Assembly: GCF_019047785.1 (NCBI RefSeq)
Contig: NZ_CP077290.1
Coordinates: forward strand, 1,054,001 to 1,118,000
Reading direction: 5' to 3'
Source of the DNA: Enterobacter cancerogenus
GTDB lineage: Bacteria > Pseudomonadota > Gammaproteobacteria > Enterobacterales > Enterobacteriaceae
DNA length: 64,000 nt
The notes beneath the pieces are model-generated. The model saw nothing but the letters and a program-made list of their open reading frames with translations. It had not been told where the DNA came from and did not search any database. Both the position numbers and the translations under genes were made by a program. This document shows positions 45,840 to 56,616 of this stretch, piece after piece; the stretch's first letter is position 1; every line of letters starts with the position of its first letter.

Positions 45840-47378
45840 TTATTTTAAATCCGCGTCATCAAAGCTAAAGCCCGTGTCCGGCATGATATAGAAGCCGGTC
45901 AGCGCTTTGTTATGCGCAGAAACCAGTTTTTCCACCACCAGCGGGACCCACGGTGACTCTTTCCAGATGGTGTCCTGAGCCTCTTTATAAAGGCGCGCTT
46001 TCTCCTCCGGTTTGGTGGTTTTCAGCGCGTCGGCCAGGTCTTTGTCCACCTGCGGGTTGCTGTAAAACGCGGTGTTAAACAGCGTTGGCGGCCAGTTCTG
46101 TGAAGCAAACAGCGGCGACAGCGCCCAGTCGGCTTCACCTGTCGAGGCCGTCCAGCCGGTGTAGAACATCCGCACCCCGCTCTCTTTCTGGCCTTTGCCC
46201 TCCACTTCTGCCGCACGCTGTCCGGCATCCATAGCGGTAACCTGCGCCTTAATCCCCACCTGCGCCAGCTGCTGCTGGGTGAACTGCAGCACTTTCTGCG
46301 CGGTACTGTGATTATGGGAAGACCACAGCGTGGTGCTAAAGCCGTTCGGGAAGCCGGCCTCTTTTAACAGCTCGCGCGCTTTAGCCGGATCGTAAGGCCA
46401 CGGCTGGTACTGTTGGGCATAGTCAATCGACGGCGGCAGCACGCCCGTTGCTGGCGTGGCGAAGCCCGCGAAGGCTACCTTCACCAGCGCCTGACGGTTA
46501 ATGGCATAGTTGATGGCTTCACGCACCTTTGGGTTATCAAACGGCTTTTGCGTCACGTTCATGCTGATGTAGCGCTGCATGATGGACGGGCTGGCAACCA
46601 GCTCCAGCTTGCTGTTTTTCTGCAAAATCGCCGCCTGCTCATAGGGGATCGGGAAGGCGAACTGCGCCTCGCCGGTTTGCAGCATCGCCGCGCGGGTGTT
46701 GTTGTCCACTACCGGACGCCAGGTAATGGTGTCGAGCTTCGGCAGGCCCGGCTGCCAGTATCCGTCGAACTTCTTCACCTTCACAAAGTCGGTCTGGTTC
46801 CAGGTCAGCAGCTCGTACGGGCCGGTGCCCACCGGGTGAAAGCCGATCTCCTGGCCATATTTTTTCAGCGCCGCCGGGGAGATCATGGCCGTCGCCGGAT
46901 GCGCCAGAATATTGATAAAGGCCGAGAACGGCTCTTTCAGGGTGATTTTCACCGTGGTCGGATCCACCACCTCGGTACTGCGGATATTTTTATACAGGTT
47001 ATACCGCTTGAGGCTGTTGTCCGGGTTGCTGGCGCGGTCAAGGTTGACCTTCACCGCCTCAGCATTGAAATCGGTCCCGTCCTGGAACTTCACGCCGCTG
47101 CGCAGCTTAATGGTATACACCAGCCCGTCATCGGAGACGGTGTACCCCTCTGCCAGCACGTTTTTCAGCTTCATATCCTTATCCAGGCCAAACAGCCCCT
47201 GGTAGAATGATTTCGCCACCGCCTGTGACAGGGTGTCGTTTGCGTCATACGGGTCCAGCGTGGTGAAGTTAGACCCCACTGCGACCACCACATCTTTGGC
47301 AGCAAATGCGGGGGCGGCGGCCAGTGCCAGCGCCACGCTCGCGGCTAACCACCCTGTCCGGGCAACAAATTTAACCAT
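45840..47378 (-). CDS. gsiB: GsiB, periplasmic glutathione-binding protein
   Basis: Periplasmic receptor (SBP_bac_5 type) that captures reduced glutathione for GsiACD. 512 residues, as in E. coli. Signal peptide to [14 protein letters not shown]. Family blocks [22 protein letters not shown] and [14 protein letters not shown] are present. Starts 23 bp after gsiA with GGAGAAC as ribosome site. Confidence 0.96.
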   Translation of the reverse strand: MVKFVARTGWLAASVALALAAAPAFAAKDVVVAVGSNFTTLDPYDANDTLSQAVAKSFYQGLFGLDKDMKLKNVLAEGYTVSDDGLVYTIKLRSGVKFQDGTDFNAEAVKVNLDRASNPDNSLKRYNLYKNIRSTEVVDPTTVKITLKEPFSAFINILAHPATAMISPAALKKYGQEIGFHPVGTGPYELLTWNQTDFVKVKKFDGYWQPGLPKLDTITWRPVVDNNTRAAMLQTGEAQFAFPIPYEQAAILQKNSKLELVASPSIMQRYISMNVTQKPFDNPKVREAINYAINRQALVKVAFAGFATPATGVLPPSIDYAQQYQPWPYDPAKARELLKEAGFPNGFSTTLWSSHNHSTAQKVLQFTQQQLAQVGIKAQVTAMDAGQRAAEVEGKGQKESGVRMFYTGWTASTGEADWALSPLFASQNWPPTLFNTAFYSNPQVDKDLADALKTTKPEEKARLYKEAQDTIWKESPWVPLVVEKLVSAHNKALTGFYIMPDTGFSFDDADLK

Positions 47379-47401
47379 GGTGTTCTCCTGCCTGTTGTAA
47401 G

Positions 47402-49267
47402 TTATAACCGCGAGAAGGCATTGTCCTGGCGCGGGGGGGCCACAAAATGTCCGGGGCCGACCTCACGCAGCGCCACGCGCTCCATGTGCTCACCCCGTTT
47501 ACGAATATTGCTCGGCATTTCATCCTGCAGGAGCACGCGCCGGGCGTGGCGATGGGCAGGATCGGCAACCGGCACCGCCGCCATCAGCTTGCGGGTATAG
47601 GGGTGCTGCGGGTTCTCAAAGACCGCCCGCCGCGGGCCAATCTCCACAATTTGCCCCATGTACATCACCGCCACACGATGGCTTATCCGCTCCACCACGG
47701 CCATATCGTGAGAAATAAACAGGAACGCGATGCCTAAATCGCGCTGAAGATCGAGCAGCAAATTGATGATTTGCGCGCGGATTGAGACATCCAGCGCCGA
47801 GACGGATTCGTCTGCAATCACCACTTTTGGGTTCAGCGCCAGCGCGCGCGCAATACAGATGCGCTGGCGTTGGCCGCCGGAAAACTCATGCGGATAACGC
47901 CAGGCGTGTTCCGGCTTGAGGCCCACGCGCTCCAGCAGCCAGGCCACACGACGCTGGGCAGCTTCGCCGTTGAGCAGGTTATGCACGCGCAGCGGCTCCA
48001 TAATGGAATAGCCTACCGTGTGGCGCGGATCGAGAGAGGCGAACGGGTCCTGGAAAATAAACTGAATATCCCGGCGCACCGCCTGCAGCCTGCTGTCCGC
48101 AAGGGTATCGATACGCTCACCGTTAAAGGTAATGCTCCCCTCCTGAGACGCCACCAACCTGAGCAGCGCCCGTCCGGTGGTGGATTTCCCGCAGCCGGAC
48201 TCGCCCACCAGCGCCAGCGTCTCGCCCGGCCAGAGGTCGAAACTGACGTTTTCCACCGCATGCACTTCGCGTTTTACGCGGTTGAAGATGCCACTGCGCA
48301 GCGGGAAACGGGTCACCAGATTACGCACTTCCAGAATTGGCTTGCCCGCCACCACGGTATCCTGCTCGACTTCCGGTTGCGGTTCCTCGCCCTGAATAAT
48401 CAGCGGGAATCGGCGCGGTAAATCGCTGCCGCTCATGGCCCCCAAGCGCGGGACCGCCGCCAGCAGCGCTTTGGTGTAGGGATGAGCCGGAGCGTGGAAA
48501 ATCTGCTCCACGCGTCCGGTTTCCACCACCTGGCCCCGATGCATGACCAGCACGCGATCGGCGATATCCGCCACCACGCCCATATCGTGGGTGATAAAGA
48601 TCACCCCCATCTCCATCTCTTGCTGCAGCACTTTAATAAGCTGGAGGATCTGCGCCTGGATAGTGACATCCAGCGCCGTGGTCGGTTCGTCGGCAATCAG
48701 CACGGCCGGACGGCACGACAGCGCCATCGCGATCATCACGCGCTGACGCATCCCGCCGGAGAGCTGGTGCGGGTAACGTCCTAAAATCGATTGCGCTTCG
48801 GGAATGCGCACCCGGTCAAGCATCCGCTTCGCCTCAAGGAGCGCCTCATCGCCGCTCAGCCCCTGATGCAGGCGTATTGATTCGGCGATCTGTTCGCCCA
48901 CCGGAAAGACCGGGTTCAGGGAGGTCATCGGCTCCTGGAAGATCATCGCGATGTCCGCCCCGCGCACGCGCTGCATCTGCGAGGCGCTCAGGGCGTTGAG
49001 ATCCGTCACCTGCTGGTTACGACGACGCAGCAGCAGCCTGTCGCTGGTGACCTGCCCGCCCGTCTGTTCCAGCAGACGCATCAGCGCCAGCGCGGTGACC
49101 GATTTCCCGGAACCGGACTCACCGACAATCGCCAGCGTTTCGCCGCGGTTCAGCGAAAACGATAAATTCTGCACGGCGGGGATGAACTGCCGCTCCTCCT
49201 GGAACGCAATGTTCAGTTGATGGACGGACAGTACTTCCCGGCTGTCCATCGCTTCAGCGTGCGGCAC
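47402..49267 (-). CDS. gsiA: GsiA, glutathione ABC transporter ATPase
   Basis: Fused double ATPase for glutathione import. 621 residues against 623 in E. coli. Two complete ABC domains: domain 1 (about 10-270) with [23 protein letters not shown] and [11 protein letters not shown]; domain 2 (about 315-570) with [24 protein letters not shown] and [11 protein letters not shown]. Each is followed by an oligopeptide-type C-terminal extension ([24 protein letters not shown]). Lies 11 bp after iaaA. Confidence 0.97.
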   Translation of the reverse strand: MPHAEAMDSREVLSVHQLNIAFQEERQFIPAVQNLSFSLNRGETLAIVGESGSGKSVTALALMRLLEQTGGQVTSDRLLLRRRNQQVTDLNALSASQMQRVRGADIAMIFQEPMTSLNPVFPVGEQIAESIRLHQGLSGDEALLEAKRMLDRVRIPEAQSILGRYPHQLSGGMRQRVMIAMALSCRPAVLIADEPTTALDVTIQAQILQLIKVLQQEMEMGVIFITHDMGVVADIADRVLVMHRGQVVETGRVEQIFHAPAHPYTKALLAAVPRLGAMSGSDLPRRFPLIIQGEEPQPEVEQDTVVAGKPILEVRNLVTRFPLRSGIFNRVKREVHAVENVSFDLWPGETLALVGESGCGKSTTGRALLRLVASQEGSITFNGERIDTLADSRLQAVRRDIQFIFQDPFASLDPRHTVGYSIMEPLRVHNLLNGEAAQRRVAWLLERVGLKPEHAWRYPHEFSGGQRQRICIARALALNPKVVIADESVSALDVSIRAQIINLLLDLQRDLGIAFLFISHDMAVVERISHRVAVMYMGQIVEIGPRRAVFENPQHPYTRKLMAAVPVADPAHRHARRVLLQDEMPSNIRKRGEHMERVALREVGPGHFVAPPRQDNAFSRL

Positions 49268-49278
49268 GTTTTGCCCCC

Positions 49279-50217
49279 TTATTCACGATAAATTCCCGTA
49301 CTGGGTTCGTCACCGGCATAACCCCAGGCGCGATACATCCCTTCACTGTTGAAGGGCAGCGCGACGTTGCCTTCACGATCCACCGCAATGACGCCGCCGA
49401 CGCCGCCCAGCGCCGGCAGTTTTTCCATCACCACCCGCTCGCAGGCTTCGGCCAGGCTAAGCCCGCCGTAGTCCATCAGAGCGGTAATGTCGTACGCCGC
49501 CAGCGCGCGGATAAACACCTCACCGGTGCCGGTGCAGGAGACCGCCGCCGTCGCGTTATTGGCATAGCATCCCGCACCCGGCAGCGGGCTGTCGCCTACC
49601 CGACCCGGTAGTTTGTTGGTCATTCCGCCAGTTGAGGTGGCGGCGGCGAGGTTGCCCGCCTTATCGAGCGCCACGGCACCTACCGTGCCCATTTTGGTGC
49701 GCTCGTCCAGCGGCGCATCGTGATCGAGCCGGGTCATGCCCGCCGTACGGGCTTCCAGCAGCTGCTCGTAGCGCGCCGGCGTCGAGAACAGATCGGCCGA
49801 TACCCGCTCCATCCCGCAATCCTGGGCAAACTGTTCCGCGCCTGCTCCCGTCAGCAGCACGTGCGGGCTTTGCTCCATCACCAGACGCGCCGCCAGGACG
49901 GGGTTACGCAGATGACTCACGCCCGCCACGGCCCCCGCTTTCAGGGTCACCCCGTCCATCACGCAGGCATCCAGCTCGTGCGTCTCATCGCGCGTATACA
50001 CCGAGCCAATCCCCGCATTAAATAACGGGCACTCCTCCAGCAGACGCACGGCCTCGGTGACCACATCCAGCGCGCTCTCCCCGGCTTCCAGCATGTGCTG
50101 CCCGGTTTCCACGATGGCAGAAAGCGCGTCAATATACCGCTTTTCCTGTTCGGGACTGAGCATTGCGCGGGTGATTGCCCCGGCGCCACCATGAATCGCG
50201 ATTACCGCTTTGACCAT
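49279..50217 (-). CDS. iaaA: IaaA, isoaspartyl peptidase / L-asparaginase
   Basis: N-terminal nucleophile hydrolase that cleaves beta-aspartyl dipeptides; the precursor cuts itself before the catalytic threonine. 312 residues. The nucleophile is Thr178 in [11 protein letters not shown], with oxyanion and substrate residues in [12 protein letters not shown] and SCTGTGE. First gene of the iaaA-gsiABCD operon, consistent with peptide and glutathione use as sulfur or nitrogen source. Confidence 0.97.
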   Translation of the reverse strand: MVKAVIAIHGGAGAITRAMLSPEQEKRYIDALSAIVETGQHMLEAGESALDVVTEAVRLLEECPLFNAGIGSVYTRDETHELDACVMDGVTLKAGAVAGVSHLRNPVLAARLVMEQSPHVLLTGAGAEQFAQDCGMERVSADLFSTPARYEQLLEARTAGMTRLDHDAPLDERTKMGTVGAVALDKAGNLAAATSTGGMTNKLPGRVGDSPLPGAGCYANNATAAVSCTGTGEVFIRALAAYDITALMDYGGLSLAEACERVVMEKLPALGGVGGVIAVDREGNVALPFNSEGMYRAWGYAGDEPSTGIYRE

Positions 50218-50363
50218 TTCCCATCACCCGTTAGCCAGACCTGCGGCTTTTTCTATAAATATCATTATCGTCGCTGAAACTTCAGATGATTTTTGAATAT
50301 AGAAAGACGCCACTGTGATGTAAAGCGTACACCCATCGGGTCATACTGTTAGCGGCACTTTTC

Positions 50364-50372
50364 TGCCATAAT
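50364..50372 (+). promoter_or_regulatory. Candidate extended -10 for moeA
   Basis: TGc-CATAAT, an extended -10 element, 35 bases before the moeA ATG. The expected -35 position (around 50344) has no good match, as is common for extended -10 promoters. Confidence 0.4.
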
Positions 50373-50406
50373 GGACGCTTTCGTTGTTACTGTGCAGGAG
50401 CCACCC

Positions 50407-51639
50407 ATGGATTTTAACGCCGGACTGATGCCGCTTGAGACGGCACTCACGCAGATGCTCGACCGCATTTCCCCGCTGCAAGACGCAGAATCGCTGCCGC
50501 TGGTGCGCTGTTTCGGTCGGATTGCCGCACGCGATATCGTCTCCCCACTCAACGTGCCCGGGTTCGATAACTCTGCGATGGACGGTTATGCGGTGCGCCT
50601 GGCGGATCTCCAGACGGGCAAGGCGCTGCCGGTGGCGGGTAAAGCATTTGCGGGCCAGCCGTTTAGCGGCGAATGGCCTGAAGGCACCTGCGTGCGGATC
50701 ATGACCGGCGCGCCGGTCCCGCAAGGCTGCGAAGCCGTGGTGATGCAGGAAGAGACCGAACAGACCGACGACGGCGTGCGGTTTACCGCCAGCGTCAGGG
50801 CCGGCCAGAACATTCGTCGCGCGGGCGAAGACATCACCCTTGGCGCCACGGTGTTTGCCGCCGGGCAAAAGCTGACGGCTGGCGAACTGCCGGTACTGGC
50901 TTCGCTCGGTATTGCCGACATCGAGGTGATTCGCAAGGTACGCGTAGCGGTGTTCTCCACCGGTGACGAGCTGCGCCTTCCGGGCCAACCGCTGCAGGAC
51001 GGCCAGATTTACGACACTAACCGCCTGGCGGTACACCTGATGCTGGAGCAGCTGGGCTGCGAGGTGATTAACCTTGGCATCATTCCTGACGATCCCGATC
51101 GGTTGCGCGCGGCGTTTATTGAAGCAGATAACTGCGCCGACGTGGTGATCAGCTCCGGCGGCGTATCGGTTGGCGAAGCGGATTACACGAAAACCATCCT
51201 CGACGAACTGGGTGAAATCGCCTTCTGGAAGCTGGCTATCAAGCCGGGCAAACCTTTCGCCTTCGGCAAGCTTGAGCACAGCTGGTTCTGCGGCCTGCCG
51301 GGCAACCCGGTCTCTGCGGCCCTCACCTTCTACCAGCTGGTGATCCCACTGCTGACCAAACTTTCTGGCAGCCATACCCGCCCGCTGCCTGAACGCCTGC
51401 GCGTGCGGGCGGCGACACGTCTGAAAAAGTCGCCGGGCCGTCTCGATTTCCAGCGCGGCATTCTGGCAGCGGGTGCCGACGGCGAGCTGGAGGTGAGCAC
51501 TACGGGTCATCAGGGGTCGCACATCTTTAGCTCCTTCAGCCAGGGCAACTGCTTTATCGTGCTGGAGCGCGAGCGCGGCAACGTAGAAGCGGGCGAATGG
51601 GTTGAGGTCGAGCGCTTTAACCACCTGTTCGGAGGCTAA
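50407..51639 (+). CDS. moeA: MoeA, molybdopterin molybdenumtransferase
   Basis: Inserts molybdate into adenylylated molybdopterin to give molybdenum cofactor. ATG at 50407 with CAGGAG 8 bases upstream gives 410 residues (E. coli 411). The frame is open 12 codons earlier without family support. Motifs [20 protein letters not shown] ([16 protein letters not shown]), [30 protein letters not shown] and GLPGNPVSA. Followed after 1 bp by moeB. Confidence 0.97.
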   Translation: MDFNAGLMPLETALTQMLDRISPLQDAESLPLVRCFGRIAARDIVSPLNVPGFDNSAMDGYAVRLADLQTGKALPVAGKAFAGQPFSGEWPEGTCVRIMTGAPVPQGCEAVVMQEETEQTDDGVRFTASVRAGQNIRRAGEDITLGATVFAAGQKLTAGELPVLASLGIADIEVIRKVRVAVFSTGDELRLPGQPLQDGQIYDTNRLAVHLMLEQLGCEVINLGIIPDDPDRLRAAFIEADNCADVVISSGGVSVGEADYTKTILDELGEIAFWKLAIKPGKPFAFGKLEHSWFCGLPGNPVSAALTFYQLVIPLLTKLSGSHTRPLPERLRVRAATRLKKSPGRLDFQRGILAAGADGELEVSTTGHQGSHIFSSFSQGNCFIVLERERGNVEAGEWVEVERFNHLFGG

Positions 51640-51640
51640 G

Positions 51641-52393
51641 ATGACGGTGGAACTGAGCGACCAGGAGATGATGCGCTACAACCGCCAGATCGTCCTGCGC
51701 GGGTTTGACTTCGAAGGGCAGGAAGCGCTTAAGGCCGCGCGCGTGCTGGTGGTCGGCCTCGGCGGCCTGGGCTGCGCTGCTGCACAGTATCTCGCCGCCT
51801 CGGGCGTGGGCCAGATGACGCTGCTGGATTTTGATACCGTCTCGGTATCGAACCTGCAGCGCCAGACGCTGCACAGCGACGCAACCCTGGGTCAGCCGAA
51901 AGTGGAATCTGCCCGGGCGGCGCTGGCGCGTATTAATCCCAACGTTCAGTTCACGCTCATTGACGCCGCGCTGGATGACGCAGCGCTCTCCGCACAGATT
52001 GCGCAGCACGATCTGGTTCTCGACTGTACCGATAACGTCGCCATTCGTAACCAGCTCAACGCAGGCTGTTTTGCGCACAAAGTCCCACTGGTCTCCGGCG
52101 CGGCGATCCGCATGGAGGGCCACATCAGCGTCTTCACCTACGCCGACGGCGCGCCCTGCTACCGCTGCCTGAGCCGCCTGTTTGGCGAGAATGCGCTGAC
52201 CTGTGTCGAAGCGGGCGTGATGGCGCCGTTAGTCGGCGTGATAGGTTCGCTGCAGGCAATGGAAGCGATCAAGGTGCTGGCGCATTACGGTACGCCTGCT
52301 GCGGGGAAAATCGTGATGTACGACGCGATGACCTGCCAGTTCCGCGAGATGAAGTTAATGCGCAATCCGGGATGTGAGATGTGCGGCGGTTAA
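51641..52393 (+). CDS. moeB: MoeB, molybdopterin-synthase adenylyltransferase
   Basis: Adenylates the C-terminus of MoaD so it can be charged with sulfur for molybdopterin synthesis. ATG at 51641, with GGAGG 5-9 bases upstream, gives 250 residues. ThiF/E1 fold: VLVVGLGGLGCAAAQYLAASGVG (ATP site), DFDTVSVSNLQRQTL, and zinc cysteines CYRC and CEMC. All key residues present. Confidence 0.97.
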   Translation: MTVELSDQEMMRYNRQIVLRGFDFEGQEALKAARVLVVGLGGLGCAAAQYLAASGVGQMTLLDFDTVSVSNLQRQTLHSDATLGQPKVESARAALARINPNVQFTLIDAALDDAALSAQIAQHDLVLDCTDNVAIRNQLNAGCFAHKVPLVSGAAIRMEGHISVFTYADGAPCYRCLSRLFGENALTCVEAGVMAPLVGVIGSLQAMEAIKVLAHYGTPAAGKIVMYDAMTCQFREMKLMRNPGCEMCGG

Positions 52394-52410
52394 GTCTTGT
52401 TGCGGCCTGA

Positions 52411-52477
52411 TGCCCTCACCCCGGCCCTCTCCCACAGGGAGAGGTAGAAAACCGTAGGCCGGCGCCACCCGGCAACA
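52411..52477. repeat. CCCTCTCCC hairpin and REP remnant between moeB and fsaA
   Basis: TGCCCTCACCCCGGCCCTCTCCC-ACA-GGGAGAGG in two parts: the hairpin stem CCTCTCCC/GGGAGAGG is at 52426-52444, followed by a shortened REP (TAGGCCGGCGCCACCCGGC, about 52456-52474) that has lost its central part. Fills the gap between convergent genes. Confidence 0.75.
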
Positions 52478-52480
52478 GAA

Positions 52481-53143
52481 TCAAATCGACGTCCGCCCAA
52501 ACGCGCCCTGCCAGTCCTGCTCAAACTTCACAATCGCCGCATCCACAGCCGGTGAAGTAATAAACTGCTGCGCCACGTCCAGCGGCAGGGTGATGGATTC
52601 ACAGCCCGCCAGCAGGCAATCCAGCGCCTGACGCGGGGTTTTGAAACTCGCAGCCAGCACTTTTGACTGCGGGGCATGCAGGGTCAGCAGCTGTTGCAGC
52701 TCAATCACGGTCTGGATCCCGTCCCCGCCCTGCGCGTCCACGCGGTTCACGTAAGGTGCCACATACTCCGCCCCCGCCAGCGCAGACAACATCCCCTGCG
52801 CCGCGCCATACACCGCCGTCCCCAGCACAGGGATACCTTCCGCTTTCAGCAGCTTGATGGCGGCCAGCCCCTCTGCCGTCACCGGCACTTTGACCACCAG
52901 GTCGTGAACAATCGCGCGCAGCTTACGCGCGTCCTCTACCATGCCGTCGGCCGTCGTCGCCATCACCTGCGCAAACAGACGCCCCTTGCCGCCCAGCGCG
53001 TCGTGCAGGTCCGGCAGCAGCACGTCCAGCGGCGTTTTGCCTGCGGCAACGATGCTCGGGTTGGTGGTCACCCCCGCCAGCGGGAAGATACGCGCCAGTT
53101 TACGCACTGCCGCAACGTCAGATGTGTCGAGATAAAGTTCCAT
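52481..53143 (-). CDS. fsaA: FsaA, fructose-6-phosphate aldolase
   Basis: Class I aldolase, transaldolase-like, cleaving fructose-6-phosphate or its 1-deoxy analogue to glyceraldehyde-3-phosphate and dihydroxyacetone or hydroxyacetone. 220 residues, as in E. coli. Schiff-base Lys85 in [16 protein letters not shown] start, GVTTNPS and [15 protein letters not shown] are typical. Divergent from pflE across 127 bp that hold an FNR box and a dyad operator, so the two sides may share control. Confidence 0.97.
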   Translation of the reverse strand: MELYLDTSDVAAVRKLARIFPLAGVTTNPSIVAAGKTPLDVLLPDLHDALGGKGRLFAQVMATTADGMVEDARKLRAIVHDLVVKVPVTAEGLAAIKLLKAEGIPVLGTAVYGAAQGMLSALAGAEYVAPYVNRVDAQGGDGIQTVIELQQLLTLHAPQSKVLAASFKTPRQALDCLLAGCESITLPLDVAQQFITSPAVDAAIVKFEQDWQGAFGRTSI

Positions 53144-53201
53144 GATGTCACCCTCAAAATTAGCCTGTACCTAACCTATCACGATAAAACCTGCTCAGGA
53201 G

Positions 53202-53215
53202 TTGACCTGCATCAA
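53202..53215 (+). promoter_or_regulatory. FNR box upstream of pflE
   Basis: TTGAC-CTGC-ATCAA matches the FNR consensus TTGAT-N4-ATCAA at 9 of 10 positions. A -10-like TTTAAT lies at 53238-53243; a start near 53250 puts the box centre at -41.5, the class II activator position. This fits an oxygen-sensitive glycyl-radical system. Confidence 0.75.
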
Positions 53216-53219
53216 GATA

Positions 53220-53235
53220 ACTTTCATTCGAAAGT
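53220..53235 (+). promoter_or_regulatory. Shared dyad operator, copy 1 (pflE/fsaA)
   Basis: ACTTTC-ATTC-GAAAGT, a perfect 6-4-6 inverted repeat, between the FNR box and the -10 of pflE. Copies occur before ybiV and ybiU. Its place over the -30 to -15 region is typical of a repressor site. The binding protein is not known. Confidence 0.72.
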
Positions 53236-53270
53236 CATTTAATCTTCATATGCAACCTGAGGGCTAAAAA

Positions 53271-54170
53271 ATGATCTTCAATATTCAGCGTTACTCTACC
53301 CATGATGGCCCCGGAATTCGAACCGTGGTGTTCCTGAAAGGCTGCTCGCTGGGCTGCCGCTGGTGTCAGAACCCGGAAAGCCGCTCCCGCACCCGCGACG
53401 TGCTGTTTGATGCGCGTCTGTGCCTGGACGGTTGCGACCTGTGTCAGCAGTCCGCGCCGGGCATTATCGAGCGTGCGCTGAACGGGCTGGTCATCCATCG
53501 GGAAAGGCTGAATGCAGAGACGCTCGACGCCCTCACCGACTGTTGCCCGACGCAGGCGCTCACCGTCTGCGGAGACACGCCGCCGGTAGCGGAGATCATG
53601 GCTACCGTCCTGCGCGATAAACCCTTTTACGACCGTAGCGGCGGCGGCATTACCCTCTCCGGCGGCGAACCCTTCATGAACCCGACGCTGGCCCACGATC
53701 TGTTTAAAGCCAGCCACGAGCACGGCATTCATACCGCCGTAGAAACCTGCCTGCATGTCCCCTGGCACTCTGTTGCCCCCTCACTGCCGTATGTCGATCT
53801 GTTCCTGGCCGACCTGAAGCACGTCGATGGCGACGTGTTCAAACAGTGGACCGACGGCTCTGCAAAACGGATCCTGGATAATCTCCGGCGTCTGGCGGCG
53901 GCTGGGAAAAACATCACCATCCGCGTGCCGCTGATTCAGGGCTTTAATGCTGATGAAGCGTCCATTACCGCCATCACCAACTTCGCCGCCGACGAACTCA
54001 ACGTCCGCGACATTCATTTTCTGCCGTATCACACGCTGGGCATGAACAAATACACCCTGCTCGGTCAACCTTACTCTGCCCCTGACAAACCGCTGGATAA
54101 CCCTGCCCTGCTGGACTTTGCACAGCAGTATGCCTGCCACAAAGGGTTAACCGCGACCTTACGAGGATAA
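53271..54170 (+). CDS. pflE: PflE (YbiY), glycyl-radical enzyme activating enzyme
   Basis: Radical-SAM activase that installs the glycyl radical on PflF. 299 residues. Radical-SAM cluster motif CSLGCRWC (Cys25, 29, 32), an inserted ferredoxin-like segment with cysteines in [10 protein letters not shown] and [15 protein letters not shown]-type motif SGGEPFMNP, and the family signature [19 protein letters not shown] at residues 7-25. Lies 4 bp before pflF. Oxygen-sensitive, consistent with the FNR box upstream. Confidence 0.96.
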   Translation: MIFNIQRYSTHDGPGIRTVVFLKGCSLGCRWCQNPESRSRTRDVLFDARLCLDGCDLCQQSAPGIIERALNGLVIHRERLNAETLDALTDCCPTQALTVCGDTPPVAEIMATVLRDKPFYDRSGGGITLSGGEPFMNPTLAHDLFKASHEHGIHTAVETCLHVPWHSVAPSLPYVDLFLADLKHVDGDVFKQWTDGSAKRILDNLRRLAAAGKNITIRVPLIQGFNADEASITAITNFAADELNVRDIHFLPYHTLGMNKYTLLGQPYSAPDKPLDNPALLDFAQQYACHKGLTATLRG

Positions 54171-54174
54171 ACTT

Positions 54175-56607
54175 ATGACGACCCTGAATCTCACCCCCCT
54201 CAGCGAGCGAATTAAAGCGCACAAAACCGCCCTGGTGCATATTGTTAAGCCGCCGGTCTGCACCGAGCGCGCACAGCACTACACCGAAATGTACCAGCAG
54301 CACATGGACAAACCGATCCCGGTGCGTCGTGCCCTGGCGCTGGCGCATCACCTGGCGCAGCGTACTATCTGGATCAAACACGACGAGCTGATCGTCGGTA
54401 ACCAGGCGAGCGAGGTCCGCGCCGCGCCGATTTTCCCGGAATATACCGTTTCGTGGATTGAAAAAGAGATAGACGATCTTGCCGACCGCCCCGGCGCAGG
54501 CTTTGCGGTCAGCGAAGAGAACAAACGCGTACTGCATGACATCTGCCCATGGTGGCGCGGCCAGACGGTACAGGACTGCTGCTACGGCATGTTCACCGAC
54601 GAGCAGAAAGGCCTGCTGGAGACCGGCATTATCAAAGCCGAAGGCAACATGACCTCCGGTGACGCGCACCTGGCGGTGAACTTCCCGCTGCTGCTGGAGA
54701 AAGGCCTCGACGGCCTGCGCGCCAAAGTGGCCGAGCGCCGCTCGCGCATCAACCTGACGGTGCTGGACGATCTGCACGGCGACCAGTTCCTCAAGGCGAT
54801 CGATATCGTGCTGGACGCCGTTAGCCTGCACATTGAACGCTTCGCCGCGCTGGCCCGCGATATGGCCTCGACAGAGACGCGTGCAAGCCGCCGCGACGAA
54901 CTGCTGGCAATAGCGGAAAACTGTGACGTGATTGCCCACCAGCCGCCAGCCACCTTCTGGCAGGCGCTGCAGCTGTGCTACTTCATCCAGCTGATCCTGC
55001 AGATTGAGTCCAACGGCCACTCGGTGTCGTTTGCCCGCATGGACCAGTATCTCTATCCGTTCTACCGCCGCGACGTGGAGCTGAACCAGAGCCTTGACCG
55101 CGAGCACGCGATTGAGCTGCTGCACAGCTGCTGGCTGAAGCTGCTGGAGGTGAACAAAATCCGCTCCGGCTCGCACTCCAAAGCTTCGGCGGGTAGCCCG
55201 CTGTACCAGAACGTCACCATCGGCGGGCAGACGCTGGTTAACGGCGAGCCGATGGACGCGGTGAACCCACTCTCTTACGCCATTCTCGAATCCTGCGGCC
55301 GCCTGCGCTCCACCCAGCCAAACCTGAGCGTGCGTTACCATGCGGGCATGAGCAACGACTTCCTCGACGCCTGCGTGCAGGTGATCCGCTGCGGCTTCGG
55401 GATGCCGGCGTTTAACAACGATGAAATCGTTATTCCGGAATTTATCAAGCTCGGCGTCGAGAAAGACGATGCCTACGACTATGCGGCAATTGGCTGTATT
55501 GAAACCGCCGTCGGCGGCAAGTGGGGCTATCGCTGTACCGGCATGAGCTTTATCAACTTTGCCCGCGTGATGCTCGCCGCGCTGGAAGGTGGCCGCGACG
55601 CCACCAGCGGTAAGGTATTCCTGCCGCAGGAGAAAGCGCTCTCTGCCGGCAACTTCGATAACTTCGAGGAGGTGATGGCGGCGTGGGATACCCAGATCCG
55701 TTATTACACCCGTAAATCCATCGAGATTGAGTACGTGGTGGACACCATGCTGGAAGAGAACGTCCACGACATTCTCTGCTCCGCGCTGGTGGACGATTGC
55801 ATCGAGCGCGCGAAAAGCATCAAACAGGGCGGCGCGAAGTATGACTGGGTATCCGGCCTGCAGGTGGGCATTGCTAACCTCGGGAACAGCCTGGCTGCGG
55901 TGAAGAAACTGGTGTTCGAGCAGGGCACCATCGGCCAGCAGCAGCTCGCCGCCGCTCTGGCGGATGACTTCGACGGGCTGACGCACGAACAGCTGCGCCA
56001 GCGTCTGATCAACGGCGCGCCGAAGTATGGCAACGACGATGACAGCGTGGACATGCTGCTGACCCGGGCTTATCAGACCTACATTGAAGAGCTGAAGCAG
56101 TACCACAACCCGCGCTATGGACGCGGCCCGATTGGCGGTAATTACTACGCCGGGACATCGTCTATCTCCGCCAACGTGCCGTTTGGTGCCGCAACCATGG
56201 CCACGCCGGACGGACGTAAGGCGCATACGCCGCTGGCGGAAGGGGCAAGCCCGGCCTCCGGCACGGACCACCTCGGCCCGACGGCGGTGATTGGCTCCGT
56301 GGGCAAACTGCCGACCGAAGCGATCCTTGGCGGCGTGCTGCTCAACCAGAAGCTGAACCCGTCGACGCTTGAAAACGACAGCGATCGTCAGAAGCTGATG
56401 GTGCTGCTGCGCACCTTCTTCGAGGTGCACAAGGGGTGGCATATCCAGTACAACATCGTGTCGCGCGACACGCTGCTGGAAGCGAAGAAACACCCGGACC
56501 AGTATCGCGATCTGGTGGTGCGCGTCGCAGGGTATTCGGCGTTCTTCACCGCCCTCTCCCCGGATGCGCAGGACGATATCATTGCGCGTACCGAGCACAC
56601 GTTGTAA
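54175..56607 (+). CDS. pflF: PflF (YbiW), glycyl-radical enzyme
   Basis: Glycyl-radical enzyme of 810 residues, the E. coli YbiW length. Thiyl-radical Cys441 with Glu443 (AIGCIETAVGG) is the pattern of dehydratase or lyase members, not of pyruvate formate-lyase, which has two adjacent cysteines. The glycyl radical is Gly786 in RVAGYSAFF. The pfl name is therefore misleading. I recall recent work assigning E. coli YbiW as 1,5-anhydroglucitol-6-phosphate lyase giving 1-deoxyfructose-6-phosphate, which suits the neighbouring FsaA; this recollection should be checked. Confidence 0.95.
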   Translation: MTTLNLTPLSERIKAHKTALVHIVKPPVCTERAQHYTEMYQQHMDKPIPVRRALALAHHLAQRTIWIKHDELIVGNQASEVRAAPIFPEYTVSWIEKEIDDLADRPGAGFAVSEENKRVLHDICPWWRGQTVQDCCYGMFTDEQKGLLETGIIKAEGNMTSGDAHLAVNFPLLLEKGLDGLRAKVAERRSRINLTVLDDLHGDQFLKAIDIVLDAVSLHIERFAALARDMASTETRASRRDELLAIAENCDVIAHQPPATFWQALQLCYFIQLILQIESNGHSVSFARMDQYLYPFYRRDVELNQSLDREHAIELLHSCWLKLLEVNKIRSGSHSKASAGSPLYQNVTIGGQTLVNGEPMDAVNPLSYAILESCGRLRSTQPNLSVRYHAGMSNDFLDACVQVIRCGFGMPAFNNDEIVIPEFIKLGVEKDDAYDYAAIGCIETAVGGKWGYRCTGMSFINFARVMLAALEGGRDATSGKVFLPQEKALSAGNFDNFEEVMAAWDTQIRYYTRKSIEIEYVVDTMLEENVHDILCSALVDDCIERAKSIKQGGAKYDWVSGLQVGIANLGNSLAAVKKLVFEQGTIGQQQLAAALADDFDGLTHEQLRQRLINGAPKYGNDDDSVDMLLTRAYQTYIEELKQYHNPRYGRGPIGGNYYAGTSSISANVPFGAATMATPDGRKAHTPLAEGASPASGTDHLGPTAVIGSVGKLPTEAILGGVLLNQKLNPSTLENDSDRQKLMVLLRTFFEVHKGWHIQYNIVSRDTLLEAKKHPDQYRDLVVRVAGYSAFFTALSPDAQDDIIARTEHTL

Positions 56608-56616
56608 CGCGTTATC

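Noticed and set aside
50341..51624. 427-codon frame antisense to moeA
   Set aside because: moeA is full length with all motifs; the antisense translation shows no family features.
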